Assembly (NCBI GenBank): GCA_902576865.1
Contig: CACGWZ010000003.1
Span: forward strand, 1 to 64,000
Direction: 5' to 3'
From: an uncultured Fidelibacterota bacterium
GTDB taxonomy: Bacteria > Fidelibacterota > Marinisomatia > Marinisomatales > Marinisomataceae
DNA: 64,000 nucleotides
This document shows positions 30,325 through 39,525 of this stretch, one piece after another (position 1 is the first letter of the stretch; each line of letters starts with the position of its first letter). The translations under genes and the position numbers were made by a program. The notes under the pieces were generated by a model that had not been told where the DNA came from, did no database searches, and was given only the letters and a program-made list of their open reading frames with translations.

Positions 30325-32381
30325 AGACTATATTCTAACGTAAATTTTATACTTCTACCAGGTTCAGGATAACCAATAGTAGAAATGTATTCTTCATCTA
30401 AAAGATTATCTACCGTCATATTCAGTATTACAGAATCTTCACCCATCCAATTAAAAATATTTGATACTCCCAAACTTAATAAACCATATGATTTATCATT
30501 TACTTGTTCAGCAAAAGAAGATTCATATTGTAAAATCCTTTCACCAACTAACTTATAGTTTAATGAGAAGTGAGTTAAATTATTTAGTTTGTAAACTAAA
30601 AGTAAGCTAGCAGAGCTATCCGGTACATATAACAGTTTTTCATCTATATCTTCGTCGAGTGAATCATAGACATTATATGTTAATTGCATATACAAGTCAG
30701 AAAAATCTTTCTGGTATTGAAAATTATAAGAGGTTCTTTCAGCTGATGAAACATTAATCGGCACGTATTTAAATGATTCATCGGGTTGCCATAAGATTAA
30801 ATTTTCATAATCTTTAAAAGATGCGGTTACTTTTACTTTCCCAATCAAGGATTCATTAGAAATGGATAATGCAAGGTATTCACTTTCTTCGGGTTTTAAA
30901 TCGGGATTACCTCCACTATATAAACCATCTGGCCAAAATAAATCATTCATTGTAGGAAATTGAAATGACGAACCTACATCAAGATTAAAGTCATACGAAC
31001 TTCCAGAATCTATAAATTGATTAATTGCTTCAAATCCTAAATTGTAAGTTGTTTTTTTATTTTCATCTCTTGAATCATAACGTAATGAAGGAGAAACTTT
31101 AAAGTCGTACTCAGAATTGATATAGTTTCCAACAAACGAAAATGATGTTGTTTCTAATTCTTCTCTTTGGAGCTCGCTACTATCAACTCGTTCAGATTTT
31201 ACATTGAAAACTGCTTCATAATTTAAGGAAGAATTTATTGTTTGGTTTCCTTTAAACCCAAAAACTGAATAGTCAAGTTCATGTTCGCTATAAACAGGAA
31301 ATGATCCTTCTGAATCATCAAATTCTTGGTAATTATTTGACCTATTCATGTATAAATCAAGTGAACCGCTATCAAAAAACTTATTAAAAGATAAAGCAAA
31401 TAGTTCAAAGTCGTCTTTTCTTGTAGCATTATCTGATGGAAAACTTGTACTTCCTGCTGCTCCTCTAACATTTTCGGTTCTTAATGTAAATATATTGACT
31501 AAGAAATCTTCTCTAACAATAAATTGCCTATCTACGGAAAGAAAAAATTGATCTAAATAATTATTTAGGCGCTTCATTTTATTTCCCGTGGAATCAGTAT
31601 ATTTATAATCACCATCATATGATGTTTTACCAAATGATATATTTCTTTTTGAAGTTTTTCTATTAATTGAATAATTAGCTCCGTACTGTGAAAATCCAAA
31701 ATCCCCAACACTGTAAAAAACATTATTATTTAAAACATCATTGTTGATATTAATTGAACCATCAATGGAGCCAGAGCCAAATCTTGTTCCTGAATTTAAT
31801 CTATAATTGATGGAGCCAAGAGCAAAGGAGGGAAGAGTAGAAAGATCAACTTGTCCATTCATCGCATCAGTTAAATCTACTCCATTATAGAGAACTTTTG
31901 TATGCCTTGCGTATCCACCATCAAAAGATGCAGATGTTACCCCAGCATATCCACCATATGTCCTCAATTCTAGAGAAGGGATTTGATTTAAAGAACCTCC
32001 TTTGGAATAAATTCCTAAATTGTTAAGTGAAGTCTTATTTTTGAGGTATTCTTCCTTTTTACTACCATATACGTCAACCTCATCAAGTGATATATTTTCT
32101 TTTACCATGATAATAGATTTGTTTAATCTATCTTTTGGTTTAACAATAACATCTTTATATCCAATCCTTTGAAATAAAACACTTGATTCTTTCATGACGA
32201 TTATTGAAAAGCCACCATTTTCATCAGATGTTGTCCAATTTCTTTCTTCTGATTTTGAACTTAATTCTTCAATAACGACATAAGAAATTTCAGTTCCAGA
32301 CACATCCTTAACAATACCAGTGTAGGTTTGTCCAAAGAGATTTGATATAAGAACTATTAGTAACAGATGTATTTTTTTCAT
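30321..32381 (-). CDS. btuB: TonB-dependent receptor, predicted cobalamin/corrinoid transporter
   Basis: Outer-membrane active transporter of 686 residues. Signal peptide (residues 1-18, ending NLFGQ), an N-terminal carboxypeptidase-regulatory-like beta sandwich (about 19-95), a plug (about 105-205, containing SLELRTYGG and VLYNGVDLTDAMNGQVDLS), then a barrel to the C-terminus with the receptor signature LKPEESEYLALS and the closing strand RSIKFTLEYSL. The B12 specificity is inferred from the cobalamin riboswitch just upstream and not from binding residues. A strong ribosome site GGAGG (32394-32390) precedes the ATG. No btuCDF is adjacent. Confidence 0.9.
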   Translation of the reverse strand: MKKIHLLLIVLISNLFGQTYTGIVKDVSGTEISYVVIEELSSKSEERNWTTSDENGGFSIIVMKESSVLFQRIGYKDVIVKPKDRLNKSIIMVKENISLDEVDVYGSKKEEYLKNKTSLNNLGIYSKGGSLNQIPSLELRTYGGYAGVTSASFDGGYARHTKVLYNGVDLTDAMNGQVDLSTLPSFALGSINYRLNSGTRFGSGSIDGSININNDVLNNNVFYSVGDFGFSQYGANYSINRKTSKRNISFGKTSYDGDYKYTDSTGNKMKRLNNYLDQFFLSVDRQFIVREDFLVNIFTLRTENVRGAAGSTSFPSDNATRKDDFELFALSFNKFFDSGSLDLYMNRSNNYQEFDDSEGSFPVYSEHELDYSVFGFKGNQTINSSLNYEAVFNVKSERVDSSELQREELETTSFSFVGNYINSEYDFKVSPSLRYDSRDENKKTTYNLGFEAINQFIDSGSSYDFNLDVGSSFQFPTMNDLFWPDGLYSGGNPDLKPEESEYLALSISNESLIGKVKVTASFKDYENLILWQPDESFKYVPINVSSAERTSYNFQYQKDFSDLYMQLTYNVYDSLDEDIDEKLLYVPDSSASLLLVYKLNNLTHFSLNYKLVGERILQYESSFAEQVNDKSYGLLSLGVSNIFNWMGEDSVILNMTVDNLLDEEYISTIGYPEPGRSIKFTLEYSL

Positions 32382-32414
32382 TTTACTTTCCTCCGAAGAT
32401 TATTTTTAATATTT

Positions 32415-32548
32415 GCAAATAAGGTCTCCTGGCTTTTACCTAAAATGGTTTAATTCCTTCTCCAACAAAGTTGAATGGATTTTATTAAACCTCAGTAATT
32501 ACAGTAGCGGGGACTGCTAAAGTATTTCACTTTATTCCCTACATTTGC
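32415..32548 (-). promoter_or_regulatory. Cobalamin (B12) riboswitch
   Basis: On the minus strand the leader of the TonB receptor gene has the B12-box GCCAGGAGACC (32433-32423), the conserved core GTCCCCGCTACTGT (32514-32501), and the closing stem P1 formed by GCAAAT (32548-32543) with ATTTGC (32420-32415). These are the hallmarks of the adenosylcobalamin-type aptamer. The 33 bases between the aptamer and the start hold the ribosome site GGAGG at 32394-32390 and no obvious U-rich terminator, so control is probably translational. It predicts repression of the receptor when B12 is sufficient. Confidence 0.93.
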
Positions 32549-32605
32549 TTTAAAAACATTAAACTTTATTTTGTACAATGTAAATGATTATTTATAAATT
32601 GTTGA

Positions 32606-33133
32606 ATGTCTAAACATAATATCAGTCACCTCAATAACTTAACTCTAATATTAAATGCAAGTTATTTACCTTTGGGAGTATGTAATTCTAAGCGTGCAAT
32701 TTGCTTGTATTTTTTAGATAAAGTAGACATCATAATGAATTATGATCACCATATTCATTCCCCCTCAATACAAATGAAAGTTCCTAGTGTAATTAAATTA
32801 AAAAAATATGTTTCTTTTAATAATCTGGATGTAGTGTTAAACCGAAAAAATTTGCTAATGAGAGATCATTCTTCATGTCAATATTGTGGATCTAAATCAA
32901 ATTTAACTATTGACCATATTATTCCTAAACAAAAAGGTGGAAAAGACTCTTGGGAAAATTTAATTATTGCTTGTTCACCATGTAATTCAAAGAAAGGAAA
33001 TAGAACTCTTCTAGAAGCAAATATGAAACTGATGAAAGTTCCAAAAAAACCGAATAGATTTATGTATTTTAATCAATATATTAATCAAAAGAATAAGGGA
33101 TGGAAAGAATACCTTTTTCAAAATAAAAACTAG
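32606..33133 (+). CDS. HNH endonuclease domain protein
   Basis: Cytoplasmic protein of 175 residues with a C-terminal HNH nuclease domain and an uncharacterised N-terminal half (about 1-80). Seen: zinc cysteines C91/C94 (CQYC) and C123/C126 (CSPC), the catalytic D103-H104 in TIDHIIPK, and N118 in WENLI. This single-copy HNH family is common in Bacteroidota, Cyanobacteria and others and is not part of a visible restriction or phage module. Its biological role is unknown. It is transcribed divergently from the B12 receptor; trpS follows 3 bases later. Confidence 0.88.
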   Translation: MSKHNISHLNNLTLILNASYLPLGVCNSKRAICLYFLDKVDIIMNYDHHIHSPSIQMKVPSVIKLKKYVSFNNLDVVLNRKNLLMRDHSSCQYCGSKSNLTIDHIIPKQKGGKDSWENLIIACSPCNSKKGNRTLLEANMKLMKVPKKPNRFMYFNQYINQKNKGWKEYLFQNKN

Positions 33134-33136
33134 TTT

Positions 33137-34102
33137 ATGAAAAAAAGAATTTTAAGCGGTGTACAACCTTCTGGGCAACTTCATATTGGAAATTATTTTG
33201 GAATGATAGAAAGAATGATTCAATTTCAAAATGAAACAGATTTACTCTGCTTTGTAGCAAATTATCATTCAATGACTTCAATAAATGACAAAGTCAAACT
33301 TGAGGAAAATACTAGAGAAGCATTTATTGACCTCTTAGCCCTAGGAATTGATCCAGATAAATCAACATTTTGGGTTCAATCTCATGTTTCAGAAGTAACT
33401 GAGCTAGCTTGGATTCTGTCAAATTTTGCATCTGTAGGCTTGATGCAAAGATCAACTTCCTATAAAGACAAAATAGCCAATGGTTTGAAACCTAACATGG
33501 GACTTTTTTCTTACCCAATTCTTATGGCATCAGATATTTTATTATTTCAATCCGAAATTGTACCTGTTGGTAAAGATCAAAAGCAGCATTTAGAAATGAC
33601 TAGAGATATTGCTATGAAGTTCAATAACTCTTTCGGGGAAATTTTCACTATTCCTGAAATAGAAATAGATAAAAGTAATGATGTTGTAATTGGAATAGAC
33701 AATCAAAAAATGAGTAAATCATATAATAATACTATTCCTATTTTTGCTGATAATGACACTATAAAAGATCAAGTAATGAATATTGTTACCGATTCTGCTG
33801 GATTGAATGAGCCCAAAGATAAAGATACACCTTTATTCAAGATTTGTTCACTATTTCTAAATGATGAATCTAAGAAAGAGCTTGCAGATAGGTACGATAC
33901 TCCTGGTTTAAAATATATGGACATAAAAAATGAACTAATCGAAACTATCATCACCTTTTTTGAGTTACAAAGATCAAAAAGAGAGCAACTGCTTGCAAAC
34001 CCTCATGAAGTAAATCAAAAAATGATTTTGGGTCAAAATAAAGCAAAGAAAATTGCTCAAAAGACACTTCAAGAAGTTAAAAGTGCAACTGGTTTACTGT
34101 AA
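33137..34102 (+). CDS. trpS: Tryptophanyl-tRNA synthetase
   Basis: Class I synthetase charging tRNA-Trp. It has 321 residues, the normal compact bacterial size. Seen: GVQPSGQLHIGNYFG with the HIGH-type signature at residues 16-19, KMSKS at 191-195, and GKDQKQHLEMTRDIA, which positions the tryptophan pocket. The start is the first ATG three bases after the HNH stop. The stop abuts the scpA start codon (TAA then ATG), so the gene opens a run of translation and segregation genes. Confidence 0.97.
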   Translation: MKKRILSGVQPSGQLHIGNYFGMIERMIQFQNETDLLCFVANYHSMTSINDKVKLEENTREAFIDLLALGIDPDKSTFWVQSHVSEVTELAWILSNFASVGLMQRSTSYKDKIANGLKPNMGLFSYPILMASDILLFQSEIVPVGKDQKQHLEMTRDIAMKFNNSFGEIFTIPEIEIDKSNDVVIGIDNQKMSKSYNNTIPIFADNDTIKDQVMNIVTDSAGLNEPKDKDTPLFKICSLFLNDESKKELADRYDTPGLKYMDIKNELIETIITFFELQRSKREQLLANPHEVNQKMILGQNKAKKIAQKTLQEVKSATGLL

Positions 34103-34825
34103 ATGTTTGATATAAAGCTAGAAAACTTCGAAGGACCTTTAGATTTACTTTTATACTTTATTAAAAGAGACAAAATTGATATATACGACATTCCAATAAC
34201 ACAAATTACTAATGAATATATAGCAGTTATTGATAAAGTAAAAAAACTAGATGTTTCAATTGCTGGAGAGTTCTTATTTATGGCTTCTATGCTATTAAGA
34301 ATCAAAACCCAAATGCTTTTACCAAGACAGATAGATGAAGAATCTCTGGAAATAGATGATCCAAGAATTGACCTTGTAACTCAACTACTTGAATATAAGA
34401 AATACAAAAATATAGCTCATAAGCTTAAAAATTTACATTTTGAAAATAAAGATTCATTTTTTAGGTCTGCATCTAAAGTAGTCTACGATCAATCTCCTGA
34501 TGTATCTGATTTTTTAAATGAAGTAACTTTATTTGATATATCAAAAATTTTTAAAGATGCAGTTGATAATGCTCCAACTAAAGACACATTTGAAATTTAT
34601 CGAGAAATTGTTTCTTTAAAGGAGCAGAAAAATTTTATTTTACAACAATTCAAAACTAATAAAATAATTTCTTTAAAAAAAATTGTAAAAAAACTTGAAT
34701 CAAAAATTGAAATTATCGTTACATTTCTTGCATTATTAGAGATGGTTAAACAATTAGAAATTATTTGTTCACAGAAAGAAAACTTTAAAGACATTGAAAT
34801 AAAACTAGTTATTGCTGAAGCATGA
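34103..34825 (+). CDS. scpA: Segregation and condensation protein A
   Basis: Kleisin subunit of the SMC-ScpAB condensin that compacts and segregates the chromosome. It has 240 residues. Seen: the N-terminal signature LENFEGPLDLLLYFIKRDKI and the helix rich in FLFMASMLLRIKTQMLLPR; a winged-helix C-terminus. It lies directly after trpS and overlaps scpB by four bases (ATGA), as is usual for this pair. SMC itself is not in the window. Confidence 0.95.
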   Translation: MFDIKLENFEGPLDLLLYFIKRDKIDIYDIPITQITNEYIAVIDKVKKLDVSIAGEFLFMASMLLRIKTQMLLPRQIDEESLEIDDPRIDLVTQLLEYKKYKNIAHKLKNLHFENKDSFFRSASKVVYDQSPDVSDFLNEVTLFDISKIFKDAVDNAPTKDTFEIYREIVSLKEQKNFILQQFKTNKIISLKKIVKKLESKIEIIVTFLALLEMVKQLEIICSQKENFKDIEIKLVIAEA

Positions 34826-35352
34826 CCGAAAATCAAAAAATTATAGAATCCCTTTTTTTTGTATCTAATGTTCCATTAGTTCAAAAAGATATAATCAAAG
34901 TTTTTGGGAAAGAGAACGCACCAGATTTAGAAAAAGAAGTTTCTAATCTTAACAATTTATATAAGCAAAGCTCATTTTATATAAAGACAGTCGGTGATGG
35001 ATTTATGATGGTTAGTAAAAAAGATTTTGAACCATACATATCCAAGCTTATTCCCTCAAAAAAATTAATGCTTTCTAATGCAGCGCTAGAGGTTTTAGCA
35101 ATTATTGCTTACAAGCAACCAATATCAAGAATTGAAATTGAGACAATTAGAGGCGTTGACTGCAAAGGGGTTTTAAAAAATTTATTGTCAAAAAACTTGA
35201 TAAAGATTCAAGGCAGGGATGATTCAATTGGTAAAGCCCTGCTTTACAAAACAACAGATGATTATTTAAAGCATTTTGGAATAAATAATCTTGATGAAAT
35301 GCCTAAGCTAGATGAAGTTTCTGAACTGATTGAATCTGAAGATTTATCATAA
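34822..35352 (+). CDS. scpB: Segregation and condensation protein B
   Basis: Partner of ScpA in the SMC condensin; a dimer of tandem winged-helix domains. It has 176 residues. Seen: the N-terminal KIIESLFFVSNVPL, and the family block LSNAALEVLAIIAYKQPISR followed by IEIETIRGVDCKGVLKNLL. It overlaps scpA at its start and the rluB-like gene by one base at its end, indicating tight co-expression. Length is normal with a short acidic tail. Confidence 0.95.
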   Translation: MTENQKIIESLFFVSNVPLVQKDIIKVFGKENAPDLEKEVSNLNNLYKQSSFYIKTVGDGFMMVSKKDFEPYISKLIPSKKLMLSNAALEVLAIIAYKQPISRIEIETIRGVDCKGVLKNLLSKNLIKIQGRDDSIGKALLYKTTDDYLKHFGINNLDEMPKLDEVSELIESEDLS

Positions 35353-36059
35353 TGAAACTTTTCAAGGTTATATCCTCATCCGGAGAACTTTCAAGAAGAA
35401 AATCAATTCAAGCAATTCAAGAAGCAATGGTCACTGTTAATGGGCAACTCATTCTCGACCCATTCATTGATGTTGAAGCTAAGGATGATATTAGGCTTGA
35501 TGATAAAAAAATAAATCATAATATTGATTTAACTACCATATTACTTAATAAGCCTGAAGGTTATATATCAACAAAGTCAGATGAAAAAGGTAGGAAAACT
35601 ATTTTTGAATTAGTTCCAAAAAATCCTCCATTAAATCATGTTGGAAGATTAGATAAAAATACTACTGGAGCTATTTTACTTACCAATGACGGTAATCTTT
35701 CTCAATATTTAATGCATCCAAAGAACAAAATTGAAAAAGAGTATATTGCTATCACTGACCAATATGTCAGTGAAAAAAATATTAATAAACTTTTTAAGGG
35801 AATATTCATTGGATCAAATGAAAAAGGTAGAGCCAAAATCGTTTCTCAAGAATCAAAAAAAGGACATATTGAAGTTACAATGATTTTAAAGCAGGGAAAG
35901 AAGAATGAAATTAGAAGAATTTTTAAATTTCTTGACCTAAACCTTTTATCTTTAAAAAGAGTTCGAATAGGAGAAATTAAACTTTCAAAACTTCCTATTG
36001 GTTGTTGGAGACCTCTAACAAAAAAAGAATTAAGTTTTTTAGTAAAAATTCAATCATAA
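35352..36059 (+). CDS. rluB: Pseudouridine synthase of the RsuA/RluB/RluE/RluF family
   Basis: Isomerises a uridine of rRNA to pseudouridine. It has 235 residues. An S4 RNA-binding domain at about 1-50 (ELSRRKSIQAIQEAMVTVNG) is followed by the catalytic domain with the invariant aspartate in HVGRLDKNTTGAILLTNDG and the later motif KKNEIRRIF. By synteny with scpB it is probably the 23S RluB type, but 16S RsuA cannot be excluded. It directly follows scpB, the common scpA-scpB-rluB-cmk order. Confidence 0.9.
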   Translation: MKLFKVISSSGELSRRKSIQAIQEAMVTVNGQLILDPFIDVEAKDDIRLDDKKINHNIDLTTILLNKPEGYISTKSDEKGRKTIFELVPKNPPLNHVGRLDKNTTGAILLTNDGNLSQYLMHPKNKIEKEYIAITDQYVSEKNINKLFKGIFIGSNEKGRAKIVSQESKKGHIEVTMILKQGKKNEIRRIFKFLDLNLLSLKRVRIGEIKLSKLPIGCWRPLTKKELSFLVKIQS

Positions 36060-36118
36060 GTCGTAAAAACTAAACATCTTGGTATTTCTACAAAGAAAAA
36101 CTAACTTTCGTGGCATTT

Positions 36119-36775
36119 ATGGTAATAACAATTGATGGTGCTGCAGGAGTTGGTAAAACATCTACTGCTAAAGAGTTAGCTAAAAGGCTAGGATACCAGT
36201 ACTTTGACACAGGTGCTATGTATCGAGCAGTTACATTCTTTTTTATTAATCAGAATGTTGATTTATCATCAATAAGTGAGGTGAATAATTCACTTAGATC
36301 CATTAAATTGCATATAGATTTTTCGTCTGAAAGCGATATGAGAATTTTTTTAGATGAAGATGATGTTAGTTTGAAAATTCGTAGTCAAAAAGTTACTAGA
36401 ATGGTAAGTGCAGTAAGTGCAATCAAGGAAGTAAGAGAAATGATGGTTCAAATTCAAAGATCTTTTACTAGTGAAGGTAACTTTGTTGTTGAAGGTAGAG
36501 ATATTGGTACAGTTGTATTTCCAGATTCAAAATATAAATTTTATCTTCAAGCCGATTATGATATTAGAGCTAAAAGAAGGTTGGCAGATTTTGAGAAAAT
36601 CAATGAAGCCAAGAATATTAACGAAATAAAAAAGGATTTGGAAACAAGAGATAAGTATGATAAAACACGTAAACTATCTCCATTAAAAAAGCCAGAAGAT
36701 GCGATTATAATTGATACCACCCTTTGTTCTTTTGAAGAACAGGTTAACCAAATCTTAAAACATATTGAGAAATAA
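36119..36775 (+). CDS. cmk: Cytidylate kinase
   Basis: Phosphorylates CMP and dCMP to the diphosphates. It has 218 residues from the ATG chosen here, with P-loop GAAGVGKT at 7-14, the CMP-binding DTGAMYRAVT, and VVEGRDIGTVVFP. A GTG nine bases upstream (36110) is in frame and would add three residues; the ATG is preferred because the family normally starts MxITIDG. The stop lies one base before the rpsA ATG, the classic cmk-rpsA pair. Confidence 0.95.
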   Translation: MVITIDGAAGVGKTSTAKELAKRLGYQYFDTGAMYRAVTFFFINQNVDLSSISEVNNSLRSIKLHIDFSSESDMRIFLDEDDVSLKIRSQKVTRMVSAVSAIKEVREMMVQIQRSFTSEGNFVVEGRDIGTVVFPDSKYKFYLQADYDIRAKRRLADFEKINEAKNINEIKKDLETRDKYDKTRKLSPLKKPEDAIIIDTTLCSFEEQVNQILKHIEK

Positions 36776-36776
36776 A

Positions 36777-38576
36777 ATGAACGATAAATTGAACAAAGAA
36801 GTTAAAGAAAAAGATATAAAATTAACTGCTGTTGAACCAGATGATGAAAAAGTTGTAGTTGAAGAAGCTGTTGAAGCATCCGTAGAAAAAAATGAGGAAA
36901 GAAAATCTTCAACAGAAAATAAAAAAAGTATTAAGGATTATTTAAGTAAAGATTTATTTGCAGATATAAAAAGAATATCATTTACAGACGAAAAACCATC
37001 AGAAGATGATAACCAAGAAACTTTATCTGAAGAATATAAAGGAACATTTAATGACATATCTGAAAATCAAATTATATCTGCTAAAGTTATTGGTATTAGT
37101 GATAGTGACGTGATGGTTGACATTGGTTTTAAATCTGAAGGGTTAATTAACCGCTCAGAATTTGATAATAAAGACTTACCTGAAATAGGTTCAAATATTG
37201 ATATATTTTTAGAAAAATTTGAAGATACCGATGGTAATATTACCTTATCTAAATATAAAGCTGATTTTATTAAGAGATGGGATGAACTTAAACATTTCTG
37301 TGAAAGCCGCGAACCCGTTAATGGTAAAATTGTTAAAAGAGTTAAAGGTGGGTTAGTTGTTGATCTTGGGGTAATTCAGGCTTTTTTACCTGGTTCACAA
37401 GCTGATGTACAACCAATTAAAAATTTTGACGATTTGGTTGGAAAAGAATTTGATTTTCAAATCGTAAAAGTTGACGAAATGAGGAAAAATCTAGTTGTTT
37501 CAAGAAAAGCTATTCTTGAAGAATCATTGAATGAGAAAAGACAGGAATTGATGAAACAGATTGAGATAGGTGCAGAGCTTGAAGGGGTTGTTAAAAATAT
37601 AACTGATTTTGGTGCTTTTGTTGATCTTGGAGGAATAGATGGATTAATTCACATTACTGATTTTTCATGGGGAAGAATCAATCATCCATCTGAAATCGTA
37701 GAAATTGGTCAAGAAATTACGGTTCAAGTTATAGACTTTAATAAAGAAACTTCAAGAATTTCTCTTGGGTTAAAACAATTAGTTGATAACCCTTGGGAAA
37801 CCATTCCTGAAAAATATAAGGTTGGAGATGTTGTTAAAGGTAAAATTGTTAGTATTATGAATTATGGTATTTTTATTGAATTAGAAAAAGGTATTGAAGG
37901 TTTAATACATATATCAGAAGTATCATGGACAAAAAACGTTCAAAATCTTCAAGAAACTTTTAAGACTGGAGAAACTATAGATTCAAAAGTTTTATTTGTT
38001 GATTCAAATGAGCAGAAAATTAGTTTAGGTATAAAACAACTTTCTGATGACCCTTGGGAAAAAATTGCTGATCTTGTTAAAGTCGGCGACAAAAACTCTG
38101 GTACTGTAAATAAAGTTACAAAGTTTGGAGCTTTTGTATCTTTAACAGATGAATTAGAAGGATTTGTTAGAACAACTGATTTTCATTGGACTAAAAATAC
38201 TTCACATCCAAAAGAGTTTATTAATGAGGGAGATAAAATAGATTATATTGTCTTAGAAATACTTGAGAAAGAAAGAAAAGTTCTATTAAGTATAAAAGAT
38301 TTAATTGAAAATCCTTGGAAAGATATAGATGCTAAATTTAATTCTGGTGATAAAATAAAAGGTTCATTTGAAAAGATGAATGATTCAGGCATTATTATTA
38401 AATTGGATGATGAAATTGAAGGTTTAATACCAATGAACAAGATATCTAAAGATCAAAAAAAGAATGTTTTTAGTTCTCTGAATGAAGGTGATGATTTAGA
38501 TTTACTTGTAGTTGAAGTTAAGTCGGATGATAAAAATATTATCTTAATGCTTGATGAATCAAATGTTGACGATTAA
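36777..38576 (+). CDS. rpsA: 30S ribosomal protein S1
   Basis: Docks and unwinds mRNA on the 30S subunit, important when Shine-Dalgarno sequences are weak, as for many genes here. It has 599 residues. An acidic extension of about 85 residues precedes six S1 OB repeats: VMVDIGFKSEGLI, GLVVDLGVIQAFLPGS, GAFVDLGGIDGLIHITD, GIFIELEKGIEGLIHISE, GAFVSLTDELEGFVRTTD and GIIIKLDDEIEGLIPMNK. The ATG at 36777 is chosen over an in-frame TTG at 36765 that lies inside cmk. The last bases overlap the ybbR-like gene. Confidence 0.95.
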   Translation: MNDKLNKEVKEKDIKLTAVEPDDEKVVVEEAVEASVEKNEERKSSTENKKSIKDYLSKDLFADIKRISFTDEKPSEDDNQETLSEEYKGTFNDISENQIISAKVIGISDSDVMVDIGFKSEGLINRSEFDNKDLPEIGSNIDIFLEKFEDTDGNITLSKYKADFIKRWDELKHFCESREPVNGKIVKRVKGGLVVDLGVIQAFLPGSQADVQPIKNFDDLVGKEFDFQIVKVDEMRKNLVVSRKAILEESLNEKRQELMKQIEIGAELEGVVKNITDFGAFVDLGGIDGLIHITDFSWGRINHPSEIVEIGQEITVQVIDFNKETSRISLGLKQLVDNPWETIPEKYKVGDVVKGKIVSIMNYGIFIELEKGIEGLIHISEVSWTKNVQNLQETFKTGETIDSKVLFVDSNEQKISLGIKQLSDDPWEKIADLVKVGDKNSGTVNKVTKFGAFVSLTDELEGFVRTTDFHWTKNTSHPKEFINEGDKIDYIVLEILEKERKVLLSIKDLIENPWKDIDAKFNSGDKIKGSFEKMNDSGIIIKLDDEIEGLIPMNKISKDQKKNVFSSLNEGDDLDLLVVEVKSDDKNIILMLDESNVDD

Positions 38577-39525
38577 TACAACTAAATTTAAAAGAATCTC
38601 TTATTCTTTTATAATTGCTTTTGTTTTTTGGTTTTTTATTGAAAGCGAGGATACATATACTGTTAATTTAGATATACCATTGGTAGCTAGAAATCTTCAA
38701 GAAAAAAAAACATACAATGAAGAGGTTCCTGAAAGTATTTTTGTAACCTTAAAAGGCACAGGTAGATCTTTTATGTGGCTAAGGATATTAAATAACTTTT
38801 ATGAAGATAATTTCAAGGCAGTAATTGATTTAAGCAGCATCACCGATGAATATAATTTTGAACTTGATTCATATTTCAAAGAAAATCCTGAAAAAATAGT
38901 TTTACCATCTTCGCTAGATTTGCAATTTATAGAAGTTTTAAATCCTAGAAATATTCAAATAAAATTGCAAAGATATATGATTAAAAAAGTTCCTATAGAA
39001 TCGCAAATTTTAGTTTCTGCAGAACCCGGATATATTGCTCTTGAAGGACAATTTTTTCCTGATTCAATTAGTATTGGAGGACCTGAAGAATCTGTAAATA
39101 ATATAGATTTTCTTTTTACAGAAAAAGATACTTTATTGGATTTAGTAGCTTCAGTAAATGGAAAATGGTCAATATTAAACCCTAACAAATTAGTTAGTTT
39201 TGATCCAAAAAAAATAGATGTTTTAATTGACGTTCAGCCAATAAGTGAAACAATTATTACTGGAATTCCCGTGGAGTTAATTAATAAGCCTAATGATGTA
39301 AATGTTTTTGTTAATCCTGCAACTGTATCATTGACTATTGTTGGAGGTCTGAAGCAAATTACTAGTATTCTTCCTCAAGATATCGATGTAATAATTGATT
39401 TTGACTATTGGAATTCGGATAAACAATTTTATTCGCCTACAATTAAATTACCTGATTACTTAATTGAATGGAAGGATTTATCTCCAAATAATTTAGAAAT
39501 TTTAGTCATTAAAGAAATTAATTGA
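38563..39525 (+). CDS. YbbR-domain (CdaR-like) membrane-anchored protein
   Basis: Protein of about 320 residues: a short cytoplasmic N-terminus, one membrane helix (SYSFIIAFVFWFFI), then tandem YbbR repeats outside the membrane (NLDIPLVARNL, VTLKGTGRSF, and later IPVELINKPNDVNVF followed by ATVSLTIVGGL). In Firmicutes the equivalent CdaR regulates the diadenylate cyclase CdaA; no cdaA is adjacent here, so the function is open. The start may be 38554 or 38563, both inside the end of rpsA. Its stop overlaps the tsaD start. Confidence 0.8.
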   Translation: MLTINTTKFKRISYSFIIAFVFWFFIESEDTYTVNLDIPLVARNLQEKKTYNEEVPESIFVTLKGTGRSFMWLRILNNFYEDNFKAVIDLSSITDEYNFELDSYFKENPEKIVLPSSLDLQFIEVLNPRNIQIKLQRYMIKKVPIESQILVSAEPGYIALEGQFFPDSISIGGPEESVNNIDFLFTEKDTLLDLVASVNGKWSILNPNKLVSFDPKKIDVLIDVQPISETIITGIPVELINKPNDVNVFVNPATVSLTIVGGLKQITSILPQDIDVIIDFDYWNSDKQFYSPTIKLPDYLIEWKDLSPNNLEILVIKEIN

